Source of the DNA: Cladophialophora immunda
Taxonomy: Eukaryota > Ascomycota > Eurotiomycetes > Chaetothyriales > Herpotrichiellaceae
NCBI RefSeq assembly: GCF_000835495.1
Contig: NW_015622543.1
Coordinates: forward strand, 3,200,463 to 3,264,462
Direction of reading: 5' to 3'
DNA: 64,000 nt
Part shown: positions 46,501-58,528 of the stretch, in pieces
How positions within the stretch are numbered: the stretch's first letter is position 1
Layout: each line of letters starts with the position of its first letter
Translations under genes and position numbers: made by a program
The notes under the pieces: model-generated
Database searches by the model: none
Told to the model about the DNA's origin: nothing
What the model saw: only the letters and a program-made list of their open reading frames with translations

Positions 46501-47759
46501 TAGTTTCAGAGGCCCGAGACAAGCGCAATATGGACATTGACGTGACTGAACTAAAGGGTATGACGGCCAAGGAAATCCCAACTCAGGACAATTTCAGCGA
46601 TTGCGGACTGTATCTGTGTATGTATCTGGAGCAATTTGTGGCTGATCCGTACAATTTCGTCCGCCGAATCCTTCAGCGGGAAGAGAATGCACAACAATGG
46701 CCGCGCCGAATTCATAGTCAAGATCTAAGATCTAGACTTCGCCAACTGATCTTGGAAATGCACCGGCGGCAAGAAAAAGAGCCCCCTGAAATGGACGAGC
46801 CTGCTATTGGAAGCATCTTGATTGGTACAAGAGAGGCATCTCGCTCGCCACCCGCAACACAGAGATCACTCACAAGACATGATGTCCACGAAGCGCAGAA
46901 GAGATTCGATGGAATTACACGCAGCCAACATTCCGAATCAAGAGAGGAATACTATGGAGGCTCCCCGATTCTCGAAGGAAAAGACACGAAAACAAAGAAT
47001 GCAGTCACTGAGATTTCCGAGACCCCGGAGGATTCGGAGGAGGAGAACAGGCACGACGACCTCGCGTATGGACAAATGTCAGCAGCGCCACTACATCAGA
47101 CGTTGGATACCAGGTCCAATCGGTATTCAAATGCCGAGCCCTCCCATCGGGATGCGCAATATCTTGCAGCTCTTCAAGCACGAGACGTCCACCATGCACG
47201 AGACATCAGCCCGACTTTGGACGCGTCGCCCACAGAGCGGGCGACATATCAACCCCGTCAAGATTTTGAACACCATTCAGACAAAAAAAGGAGGCTAAAT
47301 CCTACGGGTGTTCTGGATTTAGGGCGGAGGTCCCGATCACCAAGTCGAACCAGTGAATTGACAGACTACCTTTTGGGGCCTAGTTCAATCGGACCCTTTC
47401 TCCATGGGATAGAGTCCTTTGCTGCTGTCGAGAAGAGTCAGACGAAGAACCTGGACAGCGGCCGGAAGAATAATTGCCCAAGTCCTGAACCAGAAATCAT
47501 TGCTGAGAGGAACGTTGAATCCTACAGAGAGATCAACCATCTGGGGAAGCGGAAGCGACCATCTGGGGAAGCAACGGCAGCCGAGTCTGCAACTGAGCAT
47601 GAGGATCTGATCAGATCAGACGAGGAGCAGGGACTGGAGGGTCCTCGGACTCGGAGTGGTCAATTCTCATCTACGTACAGAGACATTGGAGACAGTCAGG
47701 AAAGGGGGAGAGTGGGACGATACGACGGGGAGGACCTAGAGATGCTTTTCAAGATGTGA
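43575..47759 (+). CDS. ulp2: SUMO-specific protease, Ulp2/SENP6 type (C48)
   Basis: Secure exons are 44328-45346 and 45395-47759 (48-base intron). Upstream, 43575-43838 (MKLPWHEVVQSTLHDLSQNG) and 43901 to about 44095 look coding, as does a piece ending at 44216 with donor gtaagc; the joint near 44095-44136 could not be settled. Before the catalytic domain is a PH-like stretch (FFLRELVYRDLLDSSGYIIE to DFVGVLKDIE). The C48 domain (about 45840-46760) has WTNDLKYPPFGRR, FLNDNLITFFMRYLE, His in NLHWYLAIIC, Asp in ITLDSLG, and Gln and Cys in TQDNFSDCGLYLCMYLE. Inserts split the domain, as in SENP6/7. It should trim SUMO chains in the nucleus. The tail is long and disordered. Confidence 0.88.
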
Positions 47760-50700
47760 GACGGCATCAAAGGAACATGGGCCTGATGGCGATAATAGAG
47801 ATCGTACAACTGCTGTTTGAGGGTGTCCCTTGACGCCACACTGCTTTGCAACCATTCTTCATGCGATGAGCGCCGTCTGAAAAACGTGGAACGACTATGA
47901 ACAGTTATTTTTTATGATGAACGGCCCAATTAGACAGCCAGCATAGTTGTCTTGTGTGTTTATTTGGTCACCGATACCTGTTGTCATTTCCTCTCCCTAT
48001 CCTTGTCTGCAACGGCGATGTCAGTACGTGGACTGAGTACAGATGTGTAATCCCATACGCAGGCAACCTATACTAAGGTGTCTCACCAAATATTCTCACC
48101 AGGAACTCGACTGAGGTGAGGCGGAAATCGAGTCAACACTGGTGACGAGGACTCTTCCAGAGCCAGAGCCAGAGCCAGAACCACAGATGGTTACATGTTT
48201 GACGGACCGCGATGCTGGTGCAAGACTTGGTCCTCGCTACTCGTGCACGGCTATGGCGGGTCCATATACATTGCCCTCGCTATATATCTAGGTCTATATA
48301 TCTCCACATCACGTGGACGATTAGGGCGAGGCTATATCTATCTTTGTTATACGAGGGCACTCTTCGGCTCTCATGATTCTCTCTAACCCAGATTCCCAGG
48401 CGCCCCTGAGTCTCCTTCTATTTCCATCTAGCACCACAAGTCCGTCCGGACGATGTTTCCCAAAGGGCGATTTCTTCTCCCTTCCCTTTCACAGACTCGT
48501 GCGATCCCTCAGAGTAACCAATGTTTTCCGGACTCAAGATCCGGGCTTCCCCCGCAAAGCGCAAAGCTTGCTTGAATAACGAGTTATTACTTGCATACGT
48601 GCATACGCACGTGCATGGATTGGGCCCCCGTCCTATTTTCCAGCTCGAATGAATGCTACCGGAGGCACGGCGGTTGCGCTGTTGGTACCGTTTCATTAGC
48701 CTCATTTTTGTATTCTCGTGGGAGCATGCTTTTTGGTTTGGGGAAGGAAGAGGACGTTGTTGGCGCTCTGGGGGGTGAAATGCTAGCTAGCTGGCTAGCT
48801 GGCAAAGCTATGCTGTGTCTAAAAGGAGCGAGTGGATGTTCAGCCACGTAAAACCGGGCCAACGGCGGTTTCCTCTTTCAACGCCCTCGATATTGCCCTG
48901 TTGCTCCGGAAGATACATTACATGCTCCTTTCAACGCCGCAATGCTGTGCAACGCATGCTGTGCGTTGGCATTGGAAGGTGCAGTTGATGGCGAGGAGCA
49001 GGGACGAGATTGGTCCGTCATCAACTTCCCCTGTGAAGTGCAAATTTCCTAGTGTGGCGCAAGGAGATGGATCGATCTCGAGAAGGTCTCGGATGAGATG
49101 GGTGCGCCCGATTTCAAACGAGTCATGATGCGATACTATGACACAGCACACACCGTCACATTCCCAGCGATATCAATCGACGGTTGCTATCTCCAGAGAG
49201 CTGTGTCCCCAGAGAGCCATGAACTCGAGTGATGAGAGATGGACAAACAGTGCCGCTCGGACAGCCAGAGATCCACAGCCTTGGTCGCCTGGGTCTGCCA
49301 CGATCCCGATGTCCATGGGGAGAAAAGTGGGCAAACTCCTCGTCCGTTGATAGGGAGGGTCTGGGCTTCCAAAAAGAGTCGTCGTCACAGCATTCGAACA
49401 TCACCTGTCTCCTTGGAAGAGAGGATTGTAGAAAGTCTCACGGGAGTGATTTGTGGGGGAGCTATTTGTGCTTCCCTGTGTCTGTGTGTGGATGTCTGTG
49501 GATCATGGATGTAAGTCCATCAGGGTCTCTTTTGTCCTTTGCGCTTTCGCAGAGAGAGAAATCAATGCCGTCATGGACTCCAGCCTGCAGGATTCAAGGG
49601 TGCAGCGGGTCTCACCACGCTTTGAGCAAAATAGCTCAGAGCGGCGCGCGAGGACTAGCCAGCATCCGGGCAAAATCGTTGGTCGGGAAAATCATTGGTC
49701 AAAGCTAGGGGGCTAGCAAGAACGACGAGGTCCGGCGAGACTGGCTGGTTAATGGTCAGGTTGAAGAGCCTCTATAGCTCCCTTTGCCTACAAGGCAGGT
49801 CATGTCAGGTAAGTCAGGAATAAGAGCCCCCGGGCTGGCAGACAGGTAAGTGTATCAGGGTAATAGTAAACTGGGGATTGTGTCAAGTCATTTTACAGCG
49901 GGTTTTACTCTCCTACTAGGGACTGAGGAGATATGGGACGGTGTTTTCGAGGGTGGGCACTTGCCAGCCAAGCCCCAGTAATCCCAGTGAATGCTAGATG
50001 GCAACCCGGGACGGATTTGGTTGCAGCCCTCGATATCTATCCCACCTGCAGCCTGCAGGGACACAGCCAGGATCCTGCGAAGGACAATACGTGTGCCTAC
50101 ACGAGGGGTAGGTGGGAGTAACATGGCACGATGAGAACCTGGGTGGTTGGAGTGCCTAGGTGTACGGTAAGTGCTGATGTGTGACTGGGAAGAAAGGACG
50201 ATGAGGTCGGACGACGAGTATGCCCCCATCCTTGGGTCTCGAAGACGGATGATGATCAACCGTTGTGGAAAGCAGAAGCCTCCTCCTTCCTCGTTCAGAT
50301 CGGGCCCTTCGACTGCTCATCGGGAGTGATCGTCAGAGGTGTTTGCCACGGGTCGATGACACTGGGAGAGTGTCTAGCTGACATGGGTGGGATGGCTACA
50401 GCATCCCTCCCTCCCACAGTGCGGACGGCGAAACACATTCGCGATGATGTCGACTCTCAGGCTACCGCCATGAGGATTGCCACCCCTCTCTGCTTTGTTC
50501 ACACCCAGTGAATACACAAGTGGGAAATGAAGCCAAGAGCTATCCACCTATGGCAATGAACGAGATTGATCTCGATCTCGATCGTGGAGGCAAAAGGGCC
50601 GGATGAAGACAGCCAGCTGCATACATCGAATGGAGGGACTATCTGTTTCAGAGTGATGCAGTGAGCCTCGAATATCTGACGTCTGCGAATCTGGAGAAGA

Positions 50701-52448
50701 GGAGGCTCATGATAAACGGCAGGGACGTTCTTGAGGAACCCAGTGCAGAACGACACAAGGGATATGGTATTGACCTATCACGAAGGAGTATCGCCGCTGG
50801 TGGCAGGAAGAATTCGCGCGAGGATTCTGGATATCGGAGACAGGGGAGCGTGCGGCCTGAGCAGTGAGCATCGACTTGGGGTGGAGGCGAAGCTGGGCGA
50901 CCCCCCCTCTACTGGTCGACGAGTCAGTAAGGGATGGCTGCTGTCTGCATCATCGCCGTCAGATGGTCAAGTGTCCCGTCGCCATGTCCTATGGGGCTAC
51001 AACGTCACACCGTGCTGGTCAGCCCGGGCCCCGTCCATTCTCTTGCTCTCTTTCTCCGGATCTCTCTTATTCAAAGATCTCTAGCTCTGACTTCTTGACA
51101 AGGGAATGAGAGGGTATCGGATTCGATTCTCGTGATGTATTGACGATGGGAAGGCAATCTCAAGGGAGGTGATTTTCATGCAAGCAACGCTGCAATGATG
51201 CCAAAATCTTATCGGACAATGCCAATTCACCATCTCTGATTTCGCAAATTCCCATGATTTTCCATGGGCAAAAAAACAAGACCCCTCGTGGAGTCCGGCC
51301 TGCTGAAGCGAAAAATGGGGGTTTACGTATGATGTGGCCACCTTGCTGTCGATCGACCACAGACCCATGGGCGGCGAGCAAAGGGGTTGGATGGGCAGCA
51401 AGACTGTGGAGCAAAAGCACCACGGAAAGGGCTTGGAGAACAAACACACTGCTTTGTTTTGTTTTAACATTACTAGGGAGCAAAGGCAAGAAGGAATCTG
51501 GGAGCAGCTGAGCAGGGTTGTATGACGTGCTTCTCGCAGGGAACCCAGGCCGGTTATGATGCAAGCGATCGACGAGGCTGTTGCCCAACGCAGGAGCTGT
51601 GGAGGCAACACCACACCATCGAGCCATTCAAGGGGCGGCCACACGGGAGGGCAAGAGAAGGAGATTTTGGTCAGCGGCTTTCTCTTCCTTCGTCCCCTCT
51701 AGTCTGGCCTGGTGTGGTGTGGTATGGTATGGGTGGTGCCCTGCATAGTACTAAGTATTCATCCTCTGCCCGTAGCACATACCGATCGCTGTGCACTGTA
51801 CACTGTTCCCCCACGCTTCGCTGACTTGCGTCCAGATACCCCGTAGTGCTCCCGCTTGGGCATCAAACTTGCTTGCTCCATAATGATTGTATAGACATTA
51901 TTAGATGGGGCAGAAACACAGGTATCACTAATGGCGTCGCGAAGAAGAGATAAATAGCACACAATTAGAGGGAAGCTGAATAGCACAATCGAGTTTTTGC
52001 TACAGATTTTGACGAGTACAGGAAAATAGAAATAGTTGTGAAACATTTCATTCGGCTTCGAACTCGCAAAGCCCTATGTATGATCCCTGGAAAGTATTGC
52101 GCCGCCCAATGCTGCTGGTGCCTTTTGACGAAAAAAGCAGAACATAAGATCCGAACTTGTCATGATAGAATTAGATGAAGCAAGCTCATCACCTAACAAC
52201 CCCTCCGCATAATGAAATGCCATGAAAGGGTGATTATCATGAGGGCCTGGACATGCAGAGGCTCTCCACCACGTGTCTCGAGGTTGCGAGCACAAAATAA
52301 TGTATCATTCGTCAGCCAGGACAGTTTCCCAGTCTGCTCGATGACAGCACTCATCACTTTGTGTGATTTGTGCCGAGTCCTTTTTGGAGGTACAAGTTTG
52401 GGAGCTCGAACGCTCAGGTAGGAAGGAGAGCTTTGTGGGGGTGGGAAT
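47760..52448. other. Long stretch without recognisable genes (4.7 kb)
   Basis: No frame here shows a known motif or protein-like composition; the longest (49229-49708 plus, 51081-51644 minus) are Cys/Trp/Ser-rich by chance. Small simple repeats occur: CCAGAG-type units at 48157-48182 and GCTAGCTAG-type units at 48782-48803. Low-complexity ATATCT stretches lie near 48270-48310. The 3' part (51800-52448) probably holds the long 3' flank of the small gene at 52449. It could carry a long non-coding RNA or large leaders; the sequence alone does not say. Confidence 0.5.
48157..48182 (+). repeat. Short tandem repeat, AGAGCC unit, about four copies
   Basis: Consecutive AGAGCC hexamers ending in AGAACC, in non-coding DNA downstream of ULP2. 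Confidence 0.8.
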
Positions 52449-52748
52449 TCAAAAGGATGATCGTGAAGAATTGCTGCTGTGTGTGCTCTGTTTCGACAGC
52501 CCTCCGTTGGTGTGGGCATCGACTCCAACGGGTGGACTTCGTCGTCGAGCTGATCGTGTGGCTGCATCCATCTGTTGCTTCGTGTGCATGTGCATCATTC
52601 GTGCATACGAGGTCATGGCCGCAATGGGGTCAGACTCGTAGTTGAAATTTTGTTGGGGGCTGGTGAGGTATTCAACGGCGGAAGGCATGGCTGGTGATGG
52701 TTTGGGAGTAACAGAGGGCTTCTGATGATGTTTGCTGGAAAACTGCAA
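52449..52748 (-). CDS. Small basic protein of unknown function, conserved-looking
   Basis: A complete 99-residue frame isolated in a 6.7-kb gene-poor stretch. Unlike other frames there, its composition is protein-like: a Pro/Ser start with a second Met (MPSAVEYLTSPQQNFNYES), then a Met/His-rich helix with DPIAAMTSYARMMHMHTKQQ, a basic patch (RSARRRS) and a Ser-rich tail ending in a stop. A TATATAA element on the same strand at 52871-52880, about 125 bases before the ATG, supports a real promoter. I recall similar DPIAAMTSYAR...H small proteins in ascomycetes but cannot name a family or function. No signal peptide or membrane span is seen. It may be a regulated or stress gene with long untranslated parts. 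Confidence 0.6.
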   Translation of the reverse strand: MQFSSKHHQKPSVTPKPSPAMPSAVEYLTSPQQNFNYESDPIAAMTSYARMMHMHTKQQMDAATRSARRRSPPVGVDAHTNGGLSKQSTHSSNSSRSSF

Positions 52749-54435
52749 AGGTCACCACGAGAAAGTGACTGCTCGAAGTTTAGTTGACTGTAAAGTATTT
52801 GAAAGTGTCCTGTAGATGTGGCTAAAGCTGGAGATAGAGTGATGGCAAAGGGGAAATTCAGGCAATGTGGTTATATATTTCATGGAGACCACTCAGCACA
52901 CCAGGCTGAACCACCATTGGCGAGGATGAAGGAGAAGCCACCGACGGAATGGGGGGCAAAGTCCAGGTCTAGAGACGGAGAAATGGCGTATTGCATGGCC
53001 AATGAATGTTGTGAGACCTTCTGGAGAAGTTATGCAAGCTGCCGTCAGTTGAACGGAGCTGAGTGGTCATCTCGCGAACTAGAATTTGACGGTGCGATGA
53101 TCAAACGGCAAAGGTGACCTTCGATCCCCAGCAAAAATGAAGATTCCAAGGACCAGAGCTGGGAATCGAGCAAATGACCATGAAGAACGTCGTTCGCGGG
53201 TGGAGAACGACCCTGCCGATCAGTCGAGGGCACGTCGCCCAGGGTCTGATGGGAGAGGCAATGCAGTATGATCACATCTCGCATTCGATAGGGACGCGGA
53301 AAAATTGTGGATGGAGAGGGGAGGCTCTAGACCCAACGCTTTTGTGCCGAGGGATTCTCGTGGTTAGGCATTCAAGATAAGCATGCCCCGACTTTGTTAT
53401 TCAAGAGTGATCGTCGTTGGGGGGAAAATGCTGGCGCTGAGATCCCAGCATACTTGTGTAAGCCGACGAGGGCGAGGCGAACAGCGAAGAGGCGCCCGCT
53501 AGACTGGAGGTGAGAATCAGTGAAGAAACACAAAAGCAGAGGTGAGTGGTCAAAGTTCATTTCCATTGATCGCTAATGAGTAGAAGAGGTTCGTGACACT
53601 CGTAGTGGATGGCTGATGGTGAATGTGCTATGGCATAGGGGCAGGCGACTCGGGAGGAGGCAGATGGGCCACCAGTTGCCGTGCCGTTGTTGGTGGCAGC
53701 CAATGAAAGCCAGGCAATGACGTCGGACAAGAACCGCAACGGAAGCCCAGCCTTGCGTCTGCCAAGCCCGCCACCCGGTTCCTAATTCGGCTTCAGGCGA
53801 TGAACCCTGGCAATCACCCGCCGCCGTGTCTGTGAGTGGTACGGAGTATTTCACAAGTATGCGCCTCATTCTCTGGTTGTGAGATAAGCTTCAAACTCCT
53901 CGCCGTGAAGACTGGTATGACTCGTTCTGGCCCGCCAACAAGTCGTCCTGAGTGCGTGATTTCTGAGGTGCTCAGCGAACCCAAAGCTCCATCATGCGAA
54001 GGTTTATATTTCCTCTTCCTTATCCAATCGAAGTCTCCAAACTTAAAGGTTCAGCTTCAATACTTGCAATCAAGGGTCATTGATACCCGTGGCGAATGCC
54101 CCTGAAGTTTGAGTGATGTTAGGCGCATGACCCTGGATTGATCGTTGTAGGTCGACCGTTCTGGACTGGGATGGGGTCGTCACAAGAAGTGATTGCTTCT
54201 CTTCATAGTCGATGATCATGGCAATGTGGGGTCCGTGTGGTGGACTCCCTCGAACAGCATTTTGCCGAGTCAGCTGGATGGACATTATTGGTTGGTGCTT
54301 CTGATTAGGGTCATCAACATTTCGTCTGCCTGCCGTGGACGTCTGTGGGGTATTTGTACCGAAAAGGGGAGCGGAATGGTGGCCTGATGCTCTGTCAACA
54401 AGGAGAAAGCATCAAGTCAAGCAGTGGACAATACT
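52749..54435. other. Upstream region of the small gene; 3' flank of the CID gene
   Basis: 1.7 kb. Holds the TATATAA element at 52871-52880 serving the small minus-strand gene. The remainder has only low-quality frames and no recognised element. Confidence 0.5.
52871..52880 (-). promoter_or_regulatory. TATA box of the small gene
   Basis: AAATATATAA on the minus strand, about 125 bases before the ATG at 52748. Confidence 0.55.
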
Positions 54436-56036
54436 TCAGCGTCGGTCTCCATATTGATTGTTTTGTCCAGACGGTGCACCGGGGTATTGCGACCAGCCGT
54501 CCCGCGGAGGAGCAAAGGCTGGCGGCGGCGGAGGGTGAGGAGGAAAGGGAATATTCTGGTACCCGATGTGGCCTGGAGGAAAGGGAGGAGGTGGGGGCGG
54601 AGGCCATGGGCCCACCCATTGCGGTGGTCTGGGAGGAGGTACCGGTACGCCTGTAAGAGGTAGGGGCATCGGTGGAAACGGCACTGCTGAAGAGGGTGGA
54701 GGAGGTGGAGGAACAGGCGTGGTGTTTGTACTGACGCGTGTAGTTGATGGATCGAATCTCGGAGGCTGCTCGAACCGCGGACGATGATTGTGAGGAGAAT
54801 ACGGGCGGCTTCTGGAGCGTGACCGGCTGCGACTTCGACTCCATTGTCTCATAGGTTTGTCGGAGTTGCGTGCGGGTGGTGAGCGGCTGTACGACTTTGA
54901 TGACCTGGAGCGTCCATCGGTTGAAATACTACGACGTCTGCGCTTCCGAGGGGTGGCACTTCGACTGCGATCCGAACTTCTTGATCTTGATCGTTGGGAA
55001 GATTCGCCCGAACTCCTCCTGCCACGCTTCTTCATCTTGTCACAAAATGCCCGGGACCATCCGTAGTAGGTATCACCGACCACGTCTCCCGCCTCATCAT
55101 GGTATGAGATCTGACCCATCTCGTCGATATCCGGAGACAAGCCCGACTCTTCAGGTCTTGGAACGGTACTCTCAATACCCTTGACGTCGTTTAAAAAGTC
55201 CTTCAGGGCATTGACCAAGCTCTCGTCCGCGGGGCCAGCGGAGAATTGGAGTGCTCGGACCTCATCAGGGCGAATGGGCTGTGAGCTGTTCGGGATAATG
55301 TGACGCATAATATTACCGGCTGGGAGATCGTAGAAGGGCAATGAAGGGTCACCGTGAGTCGAGGGGATAAGATATGGGAGTTCTTTATCTGTATTCTTGC
55401 GCTGAACTTCTCGTTCAGATGATAGTTTGACCTCGGGGGTGACGCCGTCGAGGGCATCGTGCAGTTGATCAATAACTTGTCTGCCAAAGTACTCCTCTTC
55501 TTTCCACAGATCGATCAAATCGTGTAGCCGTCTCCGCACGCGTGCTTTGGCGTCTGATGCACTAATTTGGAATAGGTCAGGCAAGAATGGCTGGAGAGAC
55601 TGTGCCAGATTGTTGCGAAGAACGGCATCGGTGTCGTGATATTTAGCATGGTGAAGAAGGTCATTCAGTAGGTAGAGGATATGAAGTCGCCGGCGCGAGA
55701 CTCCTGCATGGATTGCTTCTTCTGGCTGGTCTGCAAGATATCGGGCTATGGCAACCAAATATTTCCCTAGAGCGGTGGTCCTTGTCGGTGAGACGGCAAC
55801 ATTTTGCAACAGCCATTGTTTACATGTCTATAATTCTTCAGTCAATCCAGCCTCGGTGTTTTATGCCATTCTTGAATTTTCCAGACCTGTATATTGCGAC
55901 TCGAGCATCGGGTAAGGGTGGCGTCGAAGGCGCTGTAAAAGATGGGTAGGTCGTCCCGCGCGACCTTTGTCACGTCGGGCCGCAGGAGAGAAGCCCCAAA
56001 AGAGGCTTTGGCGAGAGAGATATGATGAGCAGCCAT
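54436..56036 (-). CDS. CID-domain, RS- and Pro-rich RNA-processing protein (CHERP-like)
   Basis: Exons 56036-55887 and 55827-54436 give 513 residues. The N-terminus (MAAHHISLAKASFGASLLRPD) and the segment TCKQWLLQNV to HILYLLNDLLHH form a CID-type helical domain (about 1-160), the fold that reads the RNA polymerase II C-terminal tail. Later parts contain YYGWSRAFCDKMKKRGR, an Arg/Ser-rich tract (about 315-400) and long proline runs to the end. The order resembles human CHERP, a U2 snRNP-associated splicing factor, so a nuclear role in pre-mRNA processing is inferred. Starting at the internal Met of exon 2, as a single frame would, cuts the domain. The 59-base intron joins RNIQ to TCKQW in phase. 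Confidence 0.82.
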
Positions 56037-57043
56037 CTGGGTTATACAGCAAACAGAATGGACGATTTAATCATTGTTCCTTGGGCGTGTGGTTTCGGTT
56101 TCCGAGGCATTGACATGGTCACCGACCGGCTTGAATATCTTTTGTCGCAGTCCAAGGTTGGCGAGGCTGCGCAGGGAACTCCAGCCACACTCTAGCCACA
56201 GTCACGTGCCAGTGCGCCACGATATTGCGGGAGCCGGTTCATTCGCGTACTCATAGGGTCTTTTCGGACAAGGCTGTAGCCATGCCTGTTTTTCCTCTGG
56301 CACGCCACCCAACGCCACCTTCGTCACGCTGTCCTATGAAATGAAGTGGTTTTCAAAGACTCGCATCTCATAGGGTATCCCTTTCAAGCGGCTATCCCAG
56401 ACGAGTTAGAGCTCGGCACCGATTCCGTGGGTATTTCGGATAATCGGGGCCGATTTATCGGCATAGACATTGCCTCCCATTGCCTATTGTCTCCCCACGA
56501 AATGCGCACGCCCTCATGCTCAGCTGAGGGCCCGCACCCATCTTACAAACAATGGACAAATTCACTGGCCGGTAGCATACGCTGTTAGGGCGTCTCAGGC
56601 CACTGGCCCTCTGTCTACCACCATCCTGGCCAACCTGATGCCCAACAGCCGCTTTGTTCTCCGTGCCTGGCATCCCCATCCACCAGCAACATCATTTCTA
56701 TTGCTCAGCACGCAATCACCTCCCTCCAACTAGTGAATCGCAGCCCTGTTTCCACGGGTTCGGCGAAGGCTCTGAGTCAAAAGGTCCCAACACTAGTCAC
56801 TGCCTACTACTTGACGCCTTGTGATCCCACATTCAGCCCCCCTTAAAACATTCCGACTCCCCCTCTCCTTGGTTTCCTTGAACTTCTTCCGTACTGTACA
56901 AAAGATCACAACGGAGAATTCCTCTATTTCTGAAACGGGAAGATTCCGCAGTCGAGGCCTCTGCTCGGGCCCTCACCTTTGACCAACCTCACCGCGATTC
57001 ACTCTCTCCATTGTATAAACGCGCTATCTCTACGTCCGCAGCC
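56037..57043. other. Intergenic, CID gene to the candidate small gene
   Basis: About 1 kb holding the CID gene promoter. The last 200 bases are rich in C and T, as in fungal promoters. No gene supported. Confidence 0.45.
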
Positions 57044-57277
57044 ATGAGTCTCGCAGGCACCGTCACCAGCACCTTCACACAAACGGCGGTCCGCCATTTC
57101 TCCTCGCAAGTACCCAAACCGGCTACCAGATTACAATCGGCCGTCGCTGGGACTCTAATAACCTCCGCGGTCCTTTTACCTTTTGTTCCTCCTGCAATCG
57201 AGTCGAAGCGCGAACGAGACTCAGGACACCCAAATGCTTCGAGGAAGCACTATGCACCCCTTTGCTGCCACGCATGA
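57044..57277 (+). CDS. Candidate small protein with presequence-like start
   Basis: A 77-codon frame from an ATG in good context (gcagccATGag), after a pyrimidine-rich leader with a TATAAA word at about 57015. The start (MSLAGTVTSTFTQTAVRHFS) has Ser, Thr and Arg but no acids, like a mitochondrial presequence, and a hydrophobic stretch AVAGTLITSAVLLPFVPPAI follows. The tail (SKRERDSGHPNASRKHYAP) looks less protein-like, so the true gene may be spliced or the frame may be chance. No family recognised. Confidence 0.3.
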   Translation: MSLAGTVTSTFTQTAVRHFSSQVPKPATRLQSAVAGTLITSAVLLPFVPPAIESKRERDSGHPNASRKHYAPLCCHA

Positions 57278-57560
57278 CGGGAATGTACTGGCGATATGAG
57301 GAATCAATCAAGCATGGTGTTGGCGTTGTATTCATTCGGGTACACAGAGGCGTTGGAATGATTGGCAGAGCGTTCAGCACAATACCCATTTCATGGTCAT
57401 GGCCGGAGTAACAACAGGAGTAACAAAAGGTTGAGATGCGACTTCGGCTTCGAGGAAATTTGGTCATCAATGTACACACCAACTCAAACACCTCGGGCCT
57501 CCCCCATACACAATAGATCAGGCATTGAGAACATAGCTTCTTTCTTTTTCTTTCATTCGC

Positions 57561-58133
57561 TCACCCCAATCTGTCACCTTTCTTGCTTCGGTACGGCTCT
57601 GCAGCTTCGTACTTGCTCTTCTCTCGGACTCTCTGTTCACCGTCGACCGGAGCATGTCCGACGGGTGCCGCGTCTTCGCTTATCTCGCTGCTAGGACTGC
57701 CTGCATGATCTAGCCCTTTGGTATTTTGAGATCCCTTCCACGGGTCGGCCTGCTCTTTTGTTTTGGCTTTCGACTTCGAGGTAGAAGGTTGTTTGTTGAA
57801 AGCAATGTGCGAATCCTCTAGACGTTGTAGGCGAGCTTTTCTCTGCTGTTCAGCTTCAAATCGGGCAGCTCGGTCGGCATTGATGGATTTCTTTGCAAAA
57901 TAGTAGGCGCCTCCTCCGGCGACACAGAGCACTCCCCAGCCGATCCTATGCAATGTGATCCGTTAGTATGATACCAGAAATTATGCGCAGCTCAACGCCA
58001 TAGCACGGGCAAGTGAAAGCTGAGTGCTGCAGCACACAACCCAAGGGCCCATACCACGTCGACCTTATCTGCGCACAGGATCAGCCATTAGAGTCAAAGT
58101 GACGGCAAAGAGGATTTACCCACAGTATTCATC
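57561..58133 (-). CDS. Small membrane-anchored protein built from micro-exons
   Basis: Three exons (58133-58121, 58068-58041, 57945-57561) of 13, 28 and 385 bases give 141 residues. The joined start MNTVDKVDVVWALGIGWGVL runs into a membrane span (WALGIGWGVLCVAGGGAYYFA), then KKSINADRAARFEAEQQRKAR, a basic helix, and a polar tail. Reading exon 3 alone with its internal Met loses half of the span. The short anchor plus charged helix recalls small fungal mitochondrial inner-membrane proteins (DUF4748 group, e.g. yeast YPR010C-A), but this is a pattern-level guess. The middle donor (GTTGTG) is not consensus, so exon 2 to exon 3 is the weakest joint. Confidence 0.6.
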
Positions 58134-58528
58134 TCGACCCAAGTTTACCTTTCCATGCCCAGAATTGAGAGGTAGGAAGACAGGAGGACGCGAGTTTCTG
58201 AAAGCTCGCTTGCAGAAAAGCTCGGGCGGAAAATCGGAGACCAAAAACGTGCAATTTACCCACGCTGCAGGTGACGTACATTTCCGCCAGCGGCTGCTAT
58301 GCGCCACCGTTGGGCTCGGAGGACGTTGAAGTTCCTCCGATCAGGCAGATAAAGCGGTGGCCTCAACGAGTCGTCACCCATGATTCACCATTCTTATCTT
58401 TTGTCTTTCTTCCCAGTCTTGTCCTCTGAGTCTCCGACTACATTGTCGTTCGACCAAGAACGGTACGCAGTCTATCGAGTGACCCCTCCTCCTGACGCAG
58501 TCCGCCACAGCGGCTGCTGTCTGAAGCC
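58134..58528. promoter_or_regulatory. Divergent region between the micro-exon gene and XPB/Ssl2
   Basis: 395 bases holding both promoters. No TATA box seen, as expected for housekeeping genes. Confidence 0.5.

Noticed and set aside
51081..51644. 187-codon minus frame in the gene-poor stretch
   Set aside because: Rich in Cys, Trp and Ser as in random translation; no motif or repeat seen.
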